64,000 nt of DNA from Streptomyces antioxidans. GTDB lineage: Bacteria > Actinomycetota > Actinomycetes > Streptomycetales > Streptomycetaceae. The stretch spans positions 1-64,000 of the forward strand of contig NZ_LAKD02000006.1 of the NCBI RefSeq assembly GCF_000968685.2. The letters run 5' to 3'. The notes beneath the pieces were generated by a model, which was not told the DNA's origin, ran no database searches, and saw only the letters and a program-made list of their open reading frames with translations. The position numbers and the translations under genes are program-made. Positions 34,998 to 43,674 of the stretch are shown piece by piece (the stretch's first letter is position 1; every line of letters starts with the position of its first letter).

Positions 34998-35711
34998 GTG
35001 ACCATGACGGGTGCACTGTTCGACTTCTCGGGGACGCTGTTCCGCGTCGAGTCCACCGAGTCCTGGCTCCGTGCCGCGCTGGAGCGGACCGGAACCGCCC
35101 TCCCGGAGGCGGAGGTCCTGGGGTACGCACGGGGCCTGGAGGACACCGGGGCGCTTCCCGGCGGCGCCGCGCCACTCTCGGTGCCGCCGCACCTGGAGGA
35201 GGTGTGGCGGGCGCGGGACCGCGACGCCGGACTGCACCGGGCCGCCTACACCGGTCTGGCCCGCCAGGTGCCGCTCCCCCGCCCCGAGCTCTACGACGCC
35301 CTCTATGACCGCCATAAGGAGCCCGCCGCCTGGCGGCCCTACCCCGACGCCCCCGAGGTGCTGGGCGAGTTGCACCGGCGCGGTGTGCGGATCGCGGTGG
35401 TCAGCAACATCGGCTGGGATCTGCGCCCGGTCTTCCGCGCCCACGGTCTGGACGGGCTGGTGGACGCCTATGCGCTCTCGTACGAGCACGGCGTCCAGAA
35501 GCCGGATCCCCGACTGTTCCAGACCGCGTGCGATGCGCTGGGGCTGGACCCGGGTGACGCCCTGATGGTGGGCGATGACCGCCGGGCTGACGCGGGAGCG
35601 GCGGCCCTGGGCTGCCGGGTCCATCTGGTGGACCACCTCCCGGTGGACCGGCGCCCGGACGCCCTGCGGGCGATTCTCGACCTGCTGCCGGACGCCGCCA
35701 CGGCTCCCTAG
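34998..35711 (+). CDS. HAD-family hydrolase with DxS motif
   Basis: The 237-residue protein has a HAD fold: FDFSGTLF (motif I), VVSNIGWD (motif II), HGVQKPDP (motif III) and MVGDDRRADAGAA (motif IV). In motif I the usual second Asp, the acid/base in most phosphatases, is Ser. The nucleophile Asp is kept. GGGAG precedes the GTG by about 9 nt. The change may mean an altered reaction or low phosphatase activity. The substrate is unknown. Confidence 0.85.
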   Translation: MTMTGALFDFSGTLFRVESTESWLRAALERTGTALPEAEVLGYARGLEDTGALPGGAAPLSVPPHLEEVWRARDRDAGLHRAAYTGLARQVPLPRPELYDALYDRHKEPAAWRPYPDAPEVLGELHRRGVRIAVVSNIGWDLRPVFRAHGLDGLVDAYALSYEHGVQKPDPRLFQTACDALGLDPGDALMVGDDRRADAGAAALGCRVHLVDHLPVDRRPDALRAILDLLPDAATAP

Positions 35712-35779
35712 GCCGCGGAGGCCAAGCGACCCGGAGACCAAGCACCAGAAGGCCCGGCCCCCGAACGGGATTCCAAAAG

Positions 35780-35836
35780 CGCCCCAAAGGGGCGAAACCA
35801 CCGGTTCGGGCGATCCCCCCATGCCGCCCGAACCGG
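35780..35836. terminator. Two hairpins after the HAD gene
   Basis: CGCCCC-AAA-GGGGCG (35780-35794) is followed by a perfect 12-bp stem CCGGTTCGGGCG (35801-35812) with 35825-35836 around a 12-nt loop. They lie 69-125 nt past the stop codon and upstream of the TetR promoter. Confidence 0.65.
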
Positions 35837-35894
35837 CGGAGACATACGGCTGCCCTCAGAGGAAGGGCGGACAACCGCACCTCGCCTGAGTATA

Positions 35895-35913
35895 TTGGCT
35901 GACAGCCAGCCAA
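35895..35913. promoter_or_regulatory. Operator and -10 of the TetR gene
   Basis: TTGGCTG-ACAGC-CAGCCAA has perfect 7-bp arms. It overlaps TATATT (35891-35896), a likely -10, and lies just before the AGGAG ribosome site. It fits autorepression by the TetR protein encoded next. Confidence 0.62.
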
Positions 35914-35928
35914 CGCAGGAGTTACAGC

Positions 35929-36570
35929 ATGGTCCCCCGAAGCCCATCGGTCAATGAGGAATTGCGGCGCCGGTCCCAGGTCCGTCTACTGGAGGCCACG
36001 GTCGAGCTGATCGGCGAGCGCGGCTACGAGGCGACCACCCTCGCCGACATCGCCGACCGGGCCGGGGCGGCCCGCGGTCTGGTGTCGTACTACTTCCCCG
36101 GCAAGCGGCAGCTGCTGCAGTCGGCCGTCCACCGGCTGATGCACATGGAGCTGGAGCGGGGGCTCGAGCGGGAGCCGCGGCCGGAGGGCGAGGGGGCCGG
36201 GCGGGAGCTGCTGGCGCGGGCGATCGACGCGATCCTGGGCCTGGCCCGGGACCGGCCCCGGCTGATGCGGACGCATATGGCGGGGATCCTCACGGCGGAG
36301 GGCTTCATCCAGTGTCCCGAGCAGCAGCGGCTGGCCAGTCTGTTGCGGGACACCGTGACCCGGTACGGCTCGGAGGACCCCGAGACCGACTACCGGCTGC
36401 TGCGCGCCCTGCTGATGGGCGCGGTGGTCGCGGTGCTGCTGCCGGGCGCGCCGATGGCGCCCGGGCGGCTGCGGGCGGAGCTGTTCCACCGCTACGGACT
36501 GGACTGGGAGCTGGGGCTCCCGCCGGGCGATGAACCGCCCGACGGGAGCCGGATGAGCACTCTGGACTAG
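35929..36570 (+). CDS. TetR-family transcriptional regulator
   Basis: The 213-residue protein has a clear TetR DNA-binding domain: LLEATVELIGERGYEATTLA, then DIADRAGAARGLVSYYFPGK, and a helical ligand-binding C-terminal domain. AGGAG is 7 nt before the ATG. The only adjacent genes are a HAD gene upstream and a convergent propeller gene, so its target beyond itself is unclear. TTGGCTG-N5-CAGCCAA just upstream is the probable operator. Confidence 0.92.
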   Translation: MVPRSPSVNEELRRRSQVRLLEATVELIGERGYEATTLADIADRAGAARGLVSYYFPGKRQLLQSAVHRLMHMELERGLEREPRPEGEGAGRELLARAIDAILGLARDRPRLMRTHMAGILTAEGFIQCPEQQRLASLLRDTVTRYGSEDPETDYRLLRALLMGAVVAVLLPGAPMAPGRLRAELFHRYGLDWELGLPPGDEPPDGSRMSTLD

Positions 36571-36581
36571 GGAGCCCGCGC

Positions 36582-38063
36582 TCAGCGGTAGTCGGGCTGC
36601 GTCTGGGTGTTGAGCTCGCGCAGCCGGACCGAGTCGGCGCTGTCGGTGCGCCGGTCGTGGATCTTCAGGACATCGAAGCCCTTCTCGATGTCGTTGGAGT
36701 AGATGTAGCCGTTGTAGTAGTACGCGGACCAGGCGCCGCCGGTGACCAGCGCGTCGCTGGAGAGCGGCCCGCGCTCGAAGTAGCCGATCTCCTTGGGCCG
36801 GTCGGAGTCGGTGAAGTCCCAGATGGACACGCCGCCCTGGTACCACGCCTGGACCATGATGTCGCGGCCCTTGGCCGGGATCAGCGAGCCGTTGTGGGCG
36901 ACGCAGTTCTCGGTGTCGGCCTGGTGGCGCGGGATCTTGAAGTAGCTCCGGAAGACCAGCTTGCGCCGGTCGCCCTTGCCGACGATGTCGTAGATGCCGT
37001 CGGCACCGCGGTCGTGACCGACCTCGGTGTTGCAGGTCGCGGCCCCGCCGCCGCCCAGCTCATCGGTGAACACGACCTTGCTGCCGCGCTCGTTGAAGGT
37101 GGCCGAGTGCCAGAAGGAGAAATTCACGTTGTCCTCGACCCGGTCGATGACCCGCGGCTTCGCGGGGTCGGCTATGTCGAGCAGGATGCCGTCGCCCATG
37201 CACGCGCCCGCCGCCAGCTTCAGCTGGGGGAACGTGGTGAGGTCATGGCAGCCGGTGGTCTGGGAGACGCCGGGGTTGGTGGGCCCGCCGGGGTTTCCAC
37301 CGTCCGGGAAGAGCACGGGGAAGTCGATGACCGCGGCCTTCTCGGGCGCCTTGCGGGGCACCTTGATGACGGAGATGCCGTCGTGCGGAGGCTGGCAGTC
37401 CGGGAAGGTGGCGCTGGGCGCGTACGAGGAGACGTAGATGTACACGTCCTTGCGCTCGGGCACCAGGGTGTGGGTGTGGGAACCGCAGGAGGTCTCGACG
37501 GCGGCGACGTACTCCGGGTTCCGCTTGTCGCTGATGTCGAAGACCTTCATGCCCTCCCACGAGGACTTCTCGGTCGCGGGCTGGGTGGTGCTGTTGCAGG
37601 AGTTGTCGCTGCGCGAGGAGTCGGTGGAGAGGAAGAGCAGATCTCCTGAGACCGACACATCGTTCTGCGAGCCCGGGCAGAGCACCTGGCTCACGATCTT
37701 CGGGCTCTTCGGCCGGCTGATGTCGTAGATGACAAAGCCGTCGTAGTTCCCCGCGAAGGCGTACTTGCCCTGGAAGGCCAGGTCGGAGTTGACGCCCTTG
37801 AGGTCCTGCTTGGGGATGTTGATGAGGTGGCTGACATTGCGGCTGTGGACGATCTGGTCCACGCCGGGGATGTCACCCTTCTCGATGGCGGCCCTGGCCT
37901 CCGACTGCTGACTCTTCGTCACCCGCTCCTTGTGGGGAGCGTCACCGGGGTCGGGCGTCGCGGCCGCCGGGCCCGCGGCCAGCAAGGTGGCCACCAGTCC
38001 GAAGGCGGCGGCGAGCGCCCCGAGGTATCTGCGCCGCTGCGGAGGTCTTTCCCACGGCTTCAC
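36582..38063 (-). CDS. Secreted LVIVD-repeat beta-propeller protein
   Basis: The 493-residue protein has a signal peptide (ending PAAATPDPG). It then has repeated propeller blades of LVIVD type, such as GFVIYDISRPKSPKIV, GMKVFDISDKRNPEYV, GILLDIADPAKPRVID and the GVSIWDFTDSDRPKEI blade. It also has paired cysteines and several conserved His (SCGSHTHTLV, TGCHDLT, FWHSATF, CVAHNG). The function is unknown; an extracellular binding or redox role is likely. GTG 38063 has GGGAGG 5 nt upstream. It diverges from a DUF305 lipoprotein gene, and both are extracytoplasmic. Confidence 0.85.
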   Translation of the reverse strand: MKPWERPPQRRRYLGALAAAFGLVATLLAAGPAAATPDPGDAPHKERVTKSQQSEARAAIEKGDIPGVDQIVHSRNVSHLINIPKQDLKGVNSDLAFQGKYAFAGNYDGFVIYDISRPKSPKIVSQVLCPGSQNDVSVSGDLLFLSTDSSRSDNSCNSTTQPATEKSSWEGMKVFDISDKRNPEYVAAVETSCGSHTHTLVPERKDVYIYVSSYAPSATFPDCQPPHDGISVIKVPRKAPEKAAVIDFPVLFPDGGNPGGPTNPGVSQTTGCHDLTTFPQLKLAAGACMGDGILLDIADPAKPRVIDRVEDNVNFSFWHSATFNERGSKVVFTDELGGGGAATCNTEVGHDRGADGIYDIVGKGDRRKLVFRSYFKIPRHQADTENCVAHNGSLIPAKGRDIMVQAWYQGGVSIWDFTDSDRPKEIGYFERGPLSSDALVTGGAWSAYYYNGYIYSNDIEKGFDVLKIHDRRTDSADSVRLRELNTQTQPDYR

Positions 38064-38255
38064 TGCGTCCTCCCTTTGTCGCCGTCTCCGTTCGGAGTTG
38101 AACGGTTGACGGACCGGGGGAAGTATCGCTCTATCCATGTACACCACAACAGGTAGCAACATGTTCGTAAAGAGATTTTCCCAACGCGCCCGGAACGGGA
38201 GCCCCGCTGACGTGCTAAGACGGTCTGCGGATCCCAAGCGCCCCAGGAGGCCACG

Positions 38256-38939
38256 GTGTTGAACCGCCGTACGACGCTCCACTCCGCATCCCTCGCGGCG
38301 GCCGCGGCGGCGGCCGCCCTGGCACTCGTCCTGACCGGCTGTGACGCGGAGAGCGGCGGCGGGGCCGACGCCGGGAAGGGCAAGGACGGACAGCCCGCGG
38401 TGATCGCGCCGGGCAAGCCGGGCGAGGCGGCGAAGAAGCTGTCGGCCGAGGAGGCGGCGAAGGCGGGCGACGACGACTCCCCCAACGCGGCCGACCGCTC
38501 CTACGTCCGCATGATGATCGAGCACCACCGGCAGGCCCTGGTGATGACCGCCCTCGCCGCCGACCGCGCCGCGTCGGCGAAGGTCAAGCGGCTCGCGGAG
38601 CGCATCGCGTCCGGCCAGGGGCCGGAGATCGAGGCGATGCGCGCCTGGCAGAAGACGGCCGGCGGCGAGCCGGAGGGCGGCGACGGAGACGGCCACGGGG
38701 GCCATGACGCGAAGATGCCGGGAATGGCCACCGGGGCCCAGCTCGCCCGGCTGCGCGCCGCCGAGGGCGCCGACTTCGACGCGCTCTTCCTCAAGCTGAT
38801 GATCGCCCATCACCGGGGCGCGGTCTCCATGGCCACGGATGTGCTGGCCCAGGGCAACAACATCCGGGTGGAGGAGATGGCGGACGATGTGATCGCGCAG
38901 CAGAGCAGCGAGATCCTGCGGATGCGGCGGATGTCGTAG
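38256..38939 (+). CDS. DUF305 ferritin-like lipoprotein
   Basis: The 227-residue protein has a lipoprotein signal (VLTGCDAES). It has two copies of the DUF305 helix pattern, MMIEHHRQALVMTALA and LMIAHHRGAVSMATDV, with conserved His and Met that could bind copper or another metal, and an internal GHGGHD stretch. GGAGG lies 6 nt before the GTG. It shares a divergent promoter region with the LVIVD propeller gene. DUF305 proteins are often found with copper systems, but none is next to it here. Confidence 0.88.
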   Translation: MLNRRTTLHSASLAAAAAAAALALVLTGCDAESGGGADAGKGKDGQPAVIAPGKPGEAAKKLSAEEAAKAGDDDSPNAADRSYVRMMIEHHRQALVMTALAADRAASAKVKRLAERIASGQGPEIEAMRAWQKTAGGEPEGGDGDGHGGHDAKMPGMATGAQLARLRAAEGADFDALFLKLMIAHHRGAVSMATDVLAQGNNIRVEEMADDVIAQQSSEILRMRRMS

Positions 38940-39079
38940 CCGCGGACCCGTGGACCGTCGGCCGGGCGGTGTCACCGGCGGCCGGGCGGCGTCACCCGGG
39001 ACGGTCCCCCGGCGCGTAGTGCCGGACAGGGCGCCTCACCGGGTGGGATGCTGGAGACATCCTGCGGAAGGAGCTCCTC

Positions 39080-40423
39080 GTGCTTCGCGTCGCGGTCATC
39101 GGTTCCGGGCCGAGCGGGGTGTACGCGGCCCAAGCGCTCGTCCAGCAGCAGGCCGTCCCCGAGGTGTCGGTGGATGTGCTGGACCGGCTGCCCTGTCCGT
39201 ACGGGCTGGTGCGCTACGGTGTCGCGCCCGACCACGAGAAGATCAAGTCACTGCAGAACACCCTGCGCGCGGTCCTGGAGCACCCCCGGGTCAGCTTCCT
39301 CGGCAATGTGCAGGTGGGGCCGCCCCCACTGGTGCCCGAGCGGCTGCTGGGGCTCTACCACGCGGTGGTCTACTGCGTGGGCGCGGCGACCGACCGGCGG
39401 CTCGGCGTTCCCGGTGAGGAGCTGCCGGGCAGCTTCTCGGCGACCGACTTCGTCTCCTGGTACAGCGCCCATCCGGACGCGACCGTCGACTCCTTCGCGC
39501 TCGGGGCGGACTCCGCCGTCGTCATCGGGGTGGGCAATGTCGCGGTGGACGTGGCGCGCGTTCTGGCCCGCGGGGCGGAGGAGCTGAGGCCCACCGACGT
39601 GCCGCACGCCGCCCTCGGGGCGCTGTACGAGAGCCGGGTCTCGGACATCCACATGGTCGGCAGGCGCGGGCCGTCGCAGGCGAAGTTCACCACCAAGGAG
39701 CTGCGTGAGCTGGGCGCGCTGACCGGCGCCGATGTGCTGGTGCGCCCGGAGGAGCTGGCGCTTGACCCGGCGTACGTGGACCCGTCCGGGCTACCGGGGA
39801 TCAACCGGCGCAATGTCGAGGTGCTGCGCGACTGGGCGCGGCGCGCGCCCATGGGCCGCCCGCGCCGGATCCATCTGCGGTTCTTCCTCAAGCCGGTGGC
39901 GCTGCTGGGCGAGGGCGCGGTGCGCGCGGTGCGCTTCGAGCGGACCGCGCCGGACGGGCGCGGCGGGGTGGCGGGCACCGGGGTCTTCGAGGACATCGAG
40001 GCGCCGCTGGTGCTGCGCTCGGTGGGCTATCGGGGGGTGCCGCTGCCGGGGCTGCCGTTCGACGAGGAGCGCGGCACGGTCCCCAACGTGGCGGGGCGGG
40101 TGCTGCGCGGCGGCGAGCCCTCGCCCGGCGAGTACGTGGCGGGGTGGATCAAGCGCGGGCCGACCGGGGTGATCGGCACCAACCGGCCGTGTGCGAAGGA
40201 GACGGTGGCCTCGCTGCTGGCTGACGCGGACGCGCTCGCCGCCCGCCCGGTGGCCCGGGATCCACTGCGGGCGCTGCGCGAGGCGGGGGTGGAGCCGGTG
40301 GAGTGGACCGGCTGGCTGCGGATCGAGGCGGCCGAAGCGGCGCTCGGCGAGGCGCTGGGGCGTACGAAGGTGAAGATCCCGGACTGGACGGGGCTGCTGG
40401 GCGCGGCGCGCGGGCGGGAGTGA
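39080..40423 (+). CDS. Ferredoxin-NADP reductase, FprA/adrenodoxin reductase type
   Basis: The 447-residue flavoenzyme has the FAD motif VIGSGPSGVYAAQAL, then CPYGLVRYGVAPDHEKIKS, an NADP motif VIGVGNVAVDVARVL, and ends GWIKRGPTGVIGTNRPCAKET. These match FprA and adrenodoxin reductase, which move electrons between NADPH and ferredoxin. The start is GTG with GGAAGGAG 6 nt upstream. No ferredoxin or P450 gene is adjacent, so the redox partners are encoded elsewhere. Confidence 0.93.
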   Translation: MLRVAVIGSGPSGVYAAQALVQQQAVPEVSVDVLDRLPCPYGLVRYGVAPDHEKIKSLQNTLRAVLEHPRVSFLGNVQVGPPPLVPERLLGLYHAVVYCVGAATDRRLGVPGEELPGSFSATDFVSWYSAHPDATVDSFALGADSAVVIGVGNVAVDVARVLARGAEELRPTDVPHAALGALYESRVSDIHMVGRRGPSQAKFTTKELRELGALTGADVLVRPEELALDPAYVDPSGLPGINRRNVEVLRDWARRAPMGRPRRIHLRFFLKPVALLGEGAVRAVRFERTAPDGRGGVAGTGVFEDIEAPLVLRSVGYRGVPLPGLPFDEERGTVPNVAGRVLRGGEPSPGEYVAGWIKRGPTGVIGTNRPCAKETVASLLADADALAARPVARDPLRALREAGVEPVEWTGWLRIEAAEAALGEALGRTKVKIPDWTGLLGAARGRE

Positions 40424-40562
40424 CCCGGGCCGGGTGAACCGCTGCCGGGCGTCCGGCGGCGGTCCCGGCCTTCGCGCGGTCGGGGCGGCGGCGGTTCGCG
40501 GGTCTCCGCGCGCCTCCGTGCGATCAGAACGGCGGTCACGGGTCTCCGCGCGGTCCAAGGGG

Positions 40563-40591
40563 TTGACACAGGGCCGCAACACCCCTGAAAT
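40563..40591 (+). promoter_or_regulatory. Promoter of the NCS2 permease gene
   Basis: TTGACA (40563-40568), a 17-nt spacer and TGAAAT (40586-40591) form a good vegetative promoter. The short inverted repeat AACAGATTGTT (40594-40604) lies at the likely transcription start, and an AT-rich stretch follows. Confidence 0.6.
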
Positions 40592-40664
40592 CAACAGATT
40601 GTTTAAGTCTTCTACGGTCGCCTCACTGATCCGCCGCCCGACCCGCACCGCGCGAGGAGCCGCC

Positions 40665-42050
40665 ATGACGTCCGTACGCCATCCCGTGGACGAGGTGCCA
40701 CCGCCCGGCCGGCTCGCCGCCTTCGGACTGCAGCATGTGCTGGCCATGTACGCGGGTGCGGTGGCCGTGCCGCTGATCGTCGGCGGGGCGATGAAGCTGT
40801 CGCCCGCCGACCTGGCGTATCTGATCAACGCCGATCTGCTGCTGTGCGGTATCGCCACGGTCCTGCAGTGCGTGGGGCTGTGGCGGTTCGGCGTCCGGCT
40901 GCCGATCATGCAGGGCTGCACCTTCGCCGCGGTCACCCCCATGGTGCTGATCGGCACCGAGGGCGGCGGACTGCGCGCGATCTACGGCTCGGTGATCGTG
41001 GCCGGGGTGGCGATGATCGTGCTCGCGCCGGTCTTCGGGCGGCTGTTGCGGTTCTTCCCGCCGCTGGTGACCGGCACGGTGATCCTGGTCATCGGCCTTT
41101 CGCTGCTGCCGGTCGCGGGCAACTGGGCGGCGGGCGGCCAGGGCGCGCCGGACTTCGGTGCGCCGAAGAACCTGGGCCTGGCCGCCGGGGTGCTGGTCCT
41201 CGTCCTGGCCGTACAGCGCTTCGCGCCCGGGTTCCTCGGCCGGGTGGCGGTGCTGGTGGGGATCGTGGCCGGCACGGCGGCCGCGATACCCCTGGGCTTC
41301 ACCGACTTCTCCGGGGTGGGCGACGCCGACTGGGTCGGCGTCGCCACCCCGTTCCACTTCGGCACCCCCACGTTCGAGACCCCGGCCGTGGTGTCCATGC
41401 TGGTCGTCGCGCTGGTGACGATGACCGAGACCACCGGCGACTTCATCGCGGTGGGCGAGCTGACCGAGCGCCCGGTCGACGGGCGGCGGCTGGCGGACGG
41501 ACTGCGCGCGGACGGCGCCGCGACCCTGCTCGGCGGGGTCTTCAACACCTTTCCGTACACCGCCTTCGCACAGAACGTCGGCCTGGTGGGGATGACCCGG
41601 GTGCGCAGCCGCTGGGTGGTGGCGGCCGCGGGCGGGCTGCTGGTGCTGCTCGGGCTGGGCCCGAAGCTGGGCGCGGTGGTGGCGGCGATCCCGGCCCCGG
41701 TGCTGGGCGGCGCGGGTCTGGTGATGTTCGGTACGGTCGCGGCGAGCGGGCTGCGCACCCTGGCCGGGGTGGACTTCCGGGACAACCACAATCTGACGGT
41801 GGTGGCGGTGTCGGTCGCTGTCGGGCTGCTGCCGGTGGGGGTGCCGGGGATCTACAAGGAGTTCCCGGACTGGTTCCAGACGGTGATGGACAGCGTGATC
41901 AGCGCCGGGTGTGTCACCGCGATCGCGCTCAATCTGCTCTTCAACCACCTGCCGGGCGGGCGGACTTCAGCCCCGGTCGCCGCCGCGCCCCTCCTGGAGG
42001 GTCGCGGCGGCGAGGACGCTGTCGAGCAGTCCGGGGAACAGCGCGTCTAG
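40665..42050 (+). CDS. NCS2 xanthine/uracil-type permease
   Basis: The 461-residue protein has about 12-14 membrane segments with NCS2 hallmarks: FGLQHVLAMYAGAVAVPLIV, MTETTGDFIAVGELT and the FPYTAFAQNVGLVGMTRVRS segment. The QNVGLVGMTRV signature points to xanthine or uric-acid carriers more than uracil. GAGGAG is 5 nt before ATG 40665. The last 84 bp overlap the 3' end of a convergent ArsR gene. The preceding 241 bp hold its promoter. Confidence 0.9.
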   Translation: MTSVRHPVDEVPPPGRLAAFGLQHVLAMYAGAVAVPLIVGGAMKLSPADLAYLINADLLLCGIATVLQCVGLWRFGVRLPIMQGCTFAAVTPMVLIGTEGGGLRAIYGSVIVAGVAMIVLAPVFGRLLRFFPPLVTGTVILVIGLSLLPVAGNWAAGGQGAPDFGAPKNLGLAAGVLVLVLAVQRFAPGFLGRVAVLVGIVAGTAAAIPLGFTDFSGVGDADWVGVATPFHFGTPTFETPAVVSMLVVALVTMTETTGDFIAVGELTERPVDGRRLADGLRADGAATLLGGVFNTFPYTAFAQNVGLVGMTRVRSRWVVAAAGGLLVLLGLGPKLGAVVAAIPAPVLGGAGLVMFGTVAASGLRTLAGVDFRDNHNLTVVAVSVAVGLLPVGVPGIYKEFPDWFQTVMDSVISAGCVTAIALNLLFNHLPGGRTSAPVAAAPLLEGRGGEDAVEQSGEQRV

Positions 42051-42371
42051 GTCGGCCCGGCGCAGCACGTTCATCTTGGCGGTGCCACGGTAGATCTGGT
42101 GGATCACACCGCATTCGCGCAGCACCCGGAAGTGGTGGGTGGTGGTGGACCTGCTGATCGGCAGATCGAAGACCGAACAGGACAGCTCGCAGGTCTCCTC
42201 GGCGAGCGTCCGCACCACCCGCATCCGCATGGGGTCGGAGAGCGCGTGCAGCACGTCCTCGAGGCGGATCGCCTCGCACCGCGGATGCTCCAGCGAGCGC
42301 CCGGGCGCCTGGGGCTGGGGCGACGCCTGGGGCTTGGACTGGGGCGCGGTCGGCGTGGTCTGCGTCTGCAC
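41967..42371 (-). CDS. ArsR-family transcriptional regulator
   Basis: The 134-residue protein has a Gln/Pro-rich tail then an ArsR winged helix: ALSDPMRMRVVRTLAEE, recognition helix PISRSTTTHHFRVLRECGVI, then GTAKMNVLRRADLDALFPGL. Cys in EETCELSCS could sense redox or metal. GAGGAG lies 5 nt before the GTG. The 3' end overlaps the permease gene on the other strand. A 24-bp palindrome 37-60 nt upstream reappears before the old yellow enzyme gene, so it probably controls both. Confidence 0.9.
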   Translation of the reverse strand: MQTQTTPTAPQSKPQASPQPQAPGRSLEHPRCEAIRLEDVLHALSDPMRMRVVRTLAEETCELSCSVFDLPISRSTTTHHFRVLRECGVIHQIYRGTAKMNVLRRADLDALFPGLLDSVLAAATLQEGRGGDRG

Positions 42372-42407
42372 GGCTGCTCCTCATCGCCTCGTTCCTAGAC
42401 CTCCAGT

Positions 42408-42431
42408 GTAGTTTGACGATCGCCGTACTAC
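42408..42431. promoter_or_regulatory. ArsR operator copy 1 (autoregulation)
   Basis: The 24-bp element starts GTAGT, has the core GACGATCGCC and ends ACTAC, an imperfect palindrome. It matches the element at 43688-43711 at 22 of 24 positions when that copy is reversed. Confidence 0.75.
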
Positions 42432-42435
42432 TTCC

Positions 42436-42515
42436 GCTCCGAACTGCTTCAGCTCGGAACTGCTTCAGCTCGGAACTGCTTCAGCTCCGTACTGCTTGAG
42501 CTCCGTACTGCTTGA
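42436..42515. repeat. Five tandem 16-bp repeats between ArsR and OYE genes
   Basis: Five head-to-tail copies of GCTCSGWACTGCTTSA fill 42436-42515. Copies 2 and 3 are identical (GCTCGGAACTGCTTCA) and copies 4 and 5 are identical (GCTCCGTACTGCTTGA). Copy 1 is intermediate. They begin 4 bp from the ArsR operator and end 32 bp before the OYE stop codon. Confidence 0.92.
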
Positions 42516-42547
42516 GGTCCCGGACGGGACCGCGGCGGCGTTCGCGG

Positions 42548-43627
42548 TTACCGGACCGCGCGGTGGTACTGGTCCGGGCTGTGCACCTGACCGCCCAGTT
42601 CCGCCGCCGCACGGCGGGCGAAGTAGGGGTCCCTGAGCAGTTCGCGGCCCAGCAGCACGGCGTCCGCCTCGCCATTGGTGACGATCTTCTCGGCCTGCTC
42701 CGCCTCGGTGATCAGCCCGACCGCGACCACCGGCAGCCCGGCCTCCCGGCGCACCCGCGCGGCGAACGGCACCTGGTAGCCCGGCCCCACCGGAACGCTC
42801 ACACCCGCGGCGTTGCCACCGCTGGAGACGTCGAGGAGGTCCACCCCGTGGTCCTTCAGCAGGGCGGCGAGCCGGACGGTGTCATCCGGGGTCCAGCCGT
42901 TCTCCTCCAGCCAGTCGGTGGCCGAGATGCGGAAGAACAGCGGCAGTTCCTCCGGCCAGACCGTGCGAACCGCGTCGACGACCTCCAGGGCGAAGCGGAC
43001 CCGGTTCTCGAAGGAGCCGCCGTAACCGTCGGTGCGGTGGTTGCTGTGCGGGGACAGGAACTCTCCGATGAGGTAGCCGTGGGCGCCGTGGATCTCGGCC
43101 ACCTCGAAACCGGCCGCGAGCGCGCGCCGTGCCGCGTCCACGAACTGGCGGGTGACCTCGCCGATCCGCTCCTCGGACAGCTCGTCCGGCACCGGATGGC
43201 CCTCGTCGAACGGGACCGGGCTCGGCGCCAGCGGCTGCCAGCCCCGCTGGTCGGCGCCGAGCGGCCCACCGCCCCTCCAGGGAGCGTCGGTGGACGCCTT
43301 ACGGCCGGCATGGGCGAGCTGGACGCCCGGCACTGTGCCCTGCTCCTTGAGGAAGTCGACGATCTTACGGAACGCCTCGACCTGGGTGTCGTTCCAGATG
43401 CCGAGGTCTCCGGGGCTGATGCGGCCCTCGGCGGACACGGCCGTCGCCTCGACCAGGATCAGTCCGGTGCCGCCGGTGGCACGGGCGCCGTAGTGGACGA
43501 AGTGCCAGTCGTGCGGGACCCCGGCGCCCTTGTCCGGATCCGCGCTGTACTGGCACATGGGCGCCATCCAGAGGCGGTTGGGGATGGTCAGCGACCGCAG
43601 GGTGAAGGGTTCGAAGAGGGCACTCAT
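42548..43627 (-). CDS. Old yellow enzyme, YqjM type
   Basis: The 359-residue FMN enzyme should reduce activated C=C bonds with NADPH. It has WMAPMCQYSAD, where Cys is the redox-tuning residue of the YqjM class, then DWHFVHYGARA and EIHGAHGYLIGEFLSPHSN. GGAG lies 6 nt before the ATG. It is transcribed towards the ArsR gene with the 16-bp repeats between, and it has its own 24-bp operator 61-84 nt upstream. Electrophile or redox stress is the likely signal, by inference. Confidence 0.93.
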   Translation of the reverse strand: MSALFEPFTLRSLTIPNRLWMAPMCQYSADPDKGAGVPHDWHFVHYGARATGGTGLILVEATAVSAEGRISPGDLGIWNDTQVEAFRKIVDFLKEQGTVPGVQLAHAGRKASTDAPWRGGGPLGADQRGWQPLAPSPVPFDEGHPVPDELSEERIGEVTRQFVDAARRALAAGFEVAEIHGAHGYLIGEFLSPHSNHRTDGYGGSFENRVRFALEVVDAVRTVWPEELPLFFRISATDWLEENGWTPDDTVRLAALLKDHGVDLLDVSSGGNAAGVSVPVGPGYQVPFAARVRREAGLPVVAVGLITEAEQAEKIVTNGEADAVLLGRELLRDPYFARRAAAELGGQVHSPDQYHRAVR

Positions 43628-43674
43628 GAACGTCTCCGTATCTCCTCATGCGGTCCGGCCGGACCGCCACCTAG

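Noticed and set aside
42436..42515. Five 16-bp repeats considered as a CRISPR array.
   Set aside because: There are no unique spacers; the units abut, are too short and differ from one another. No cas gene is present.
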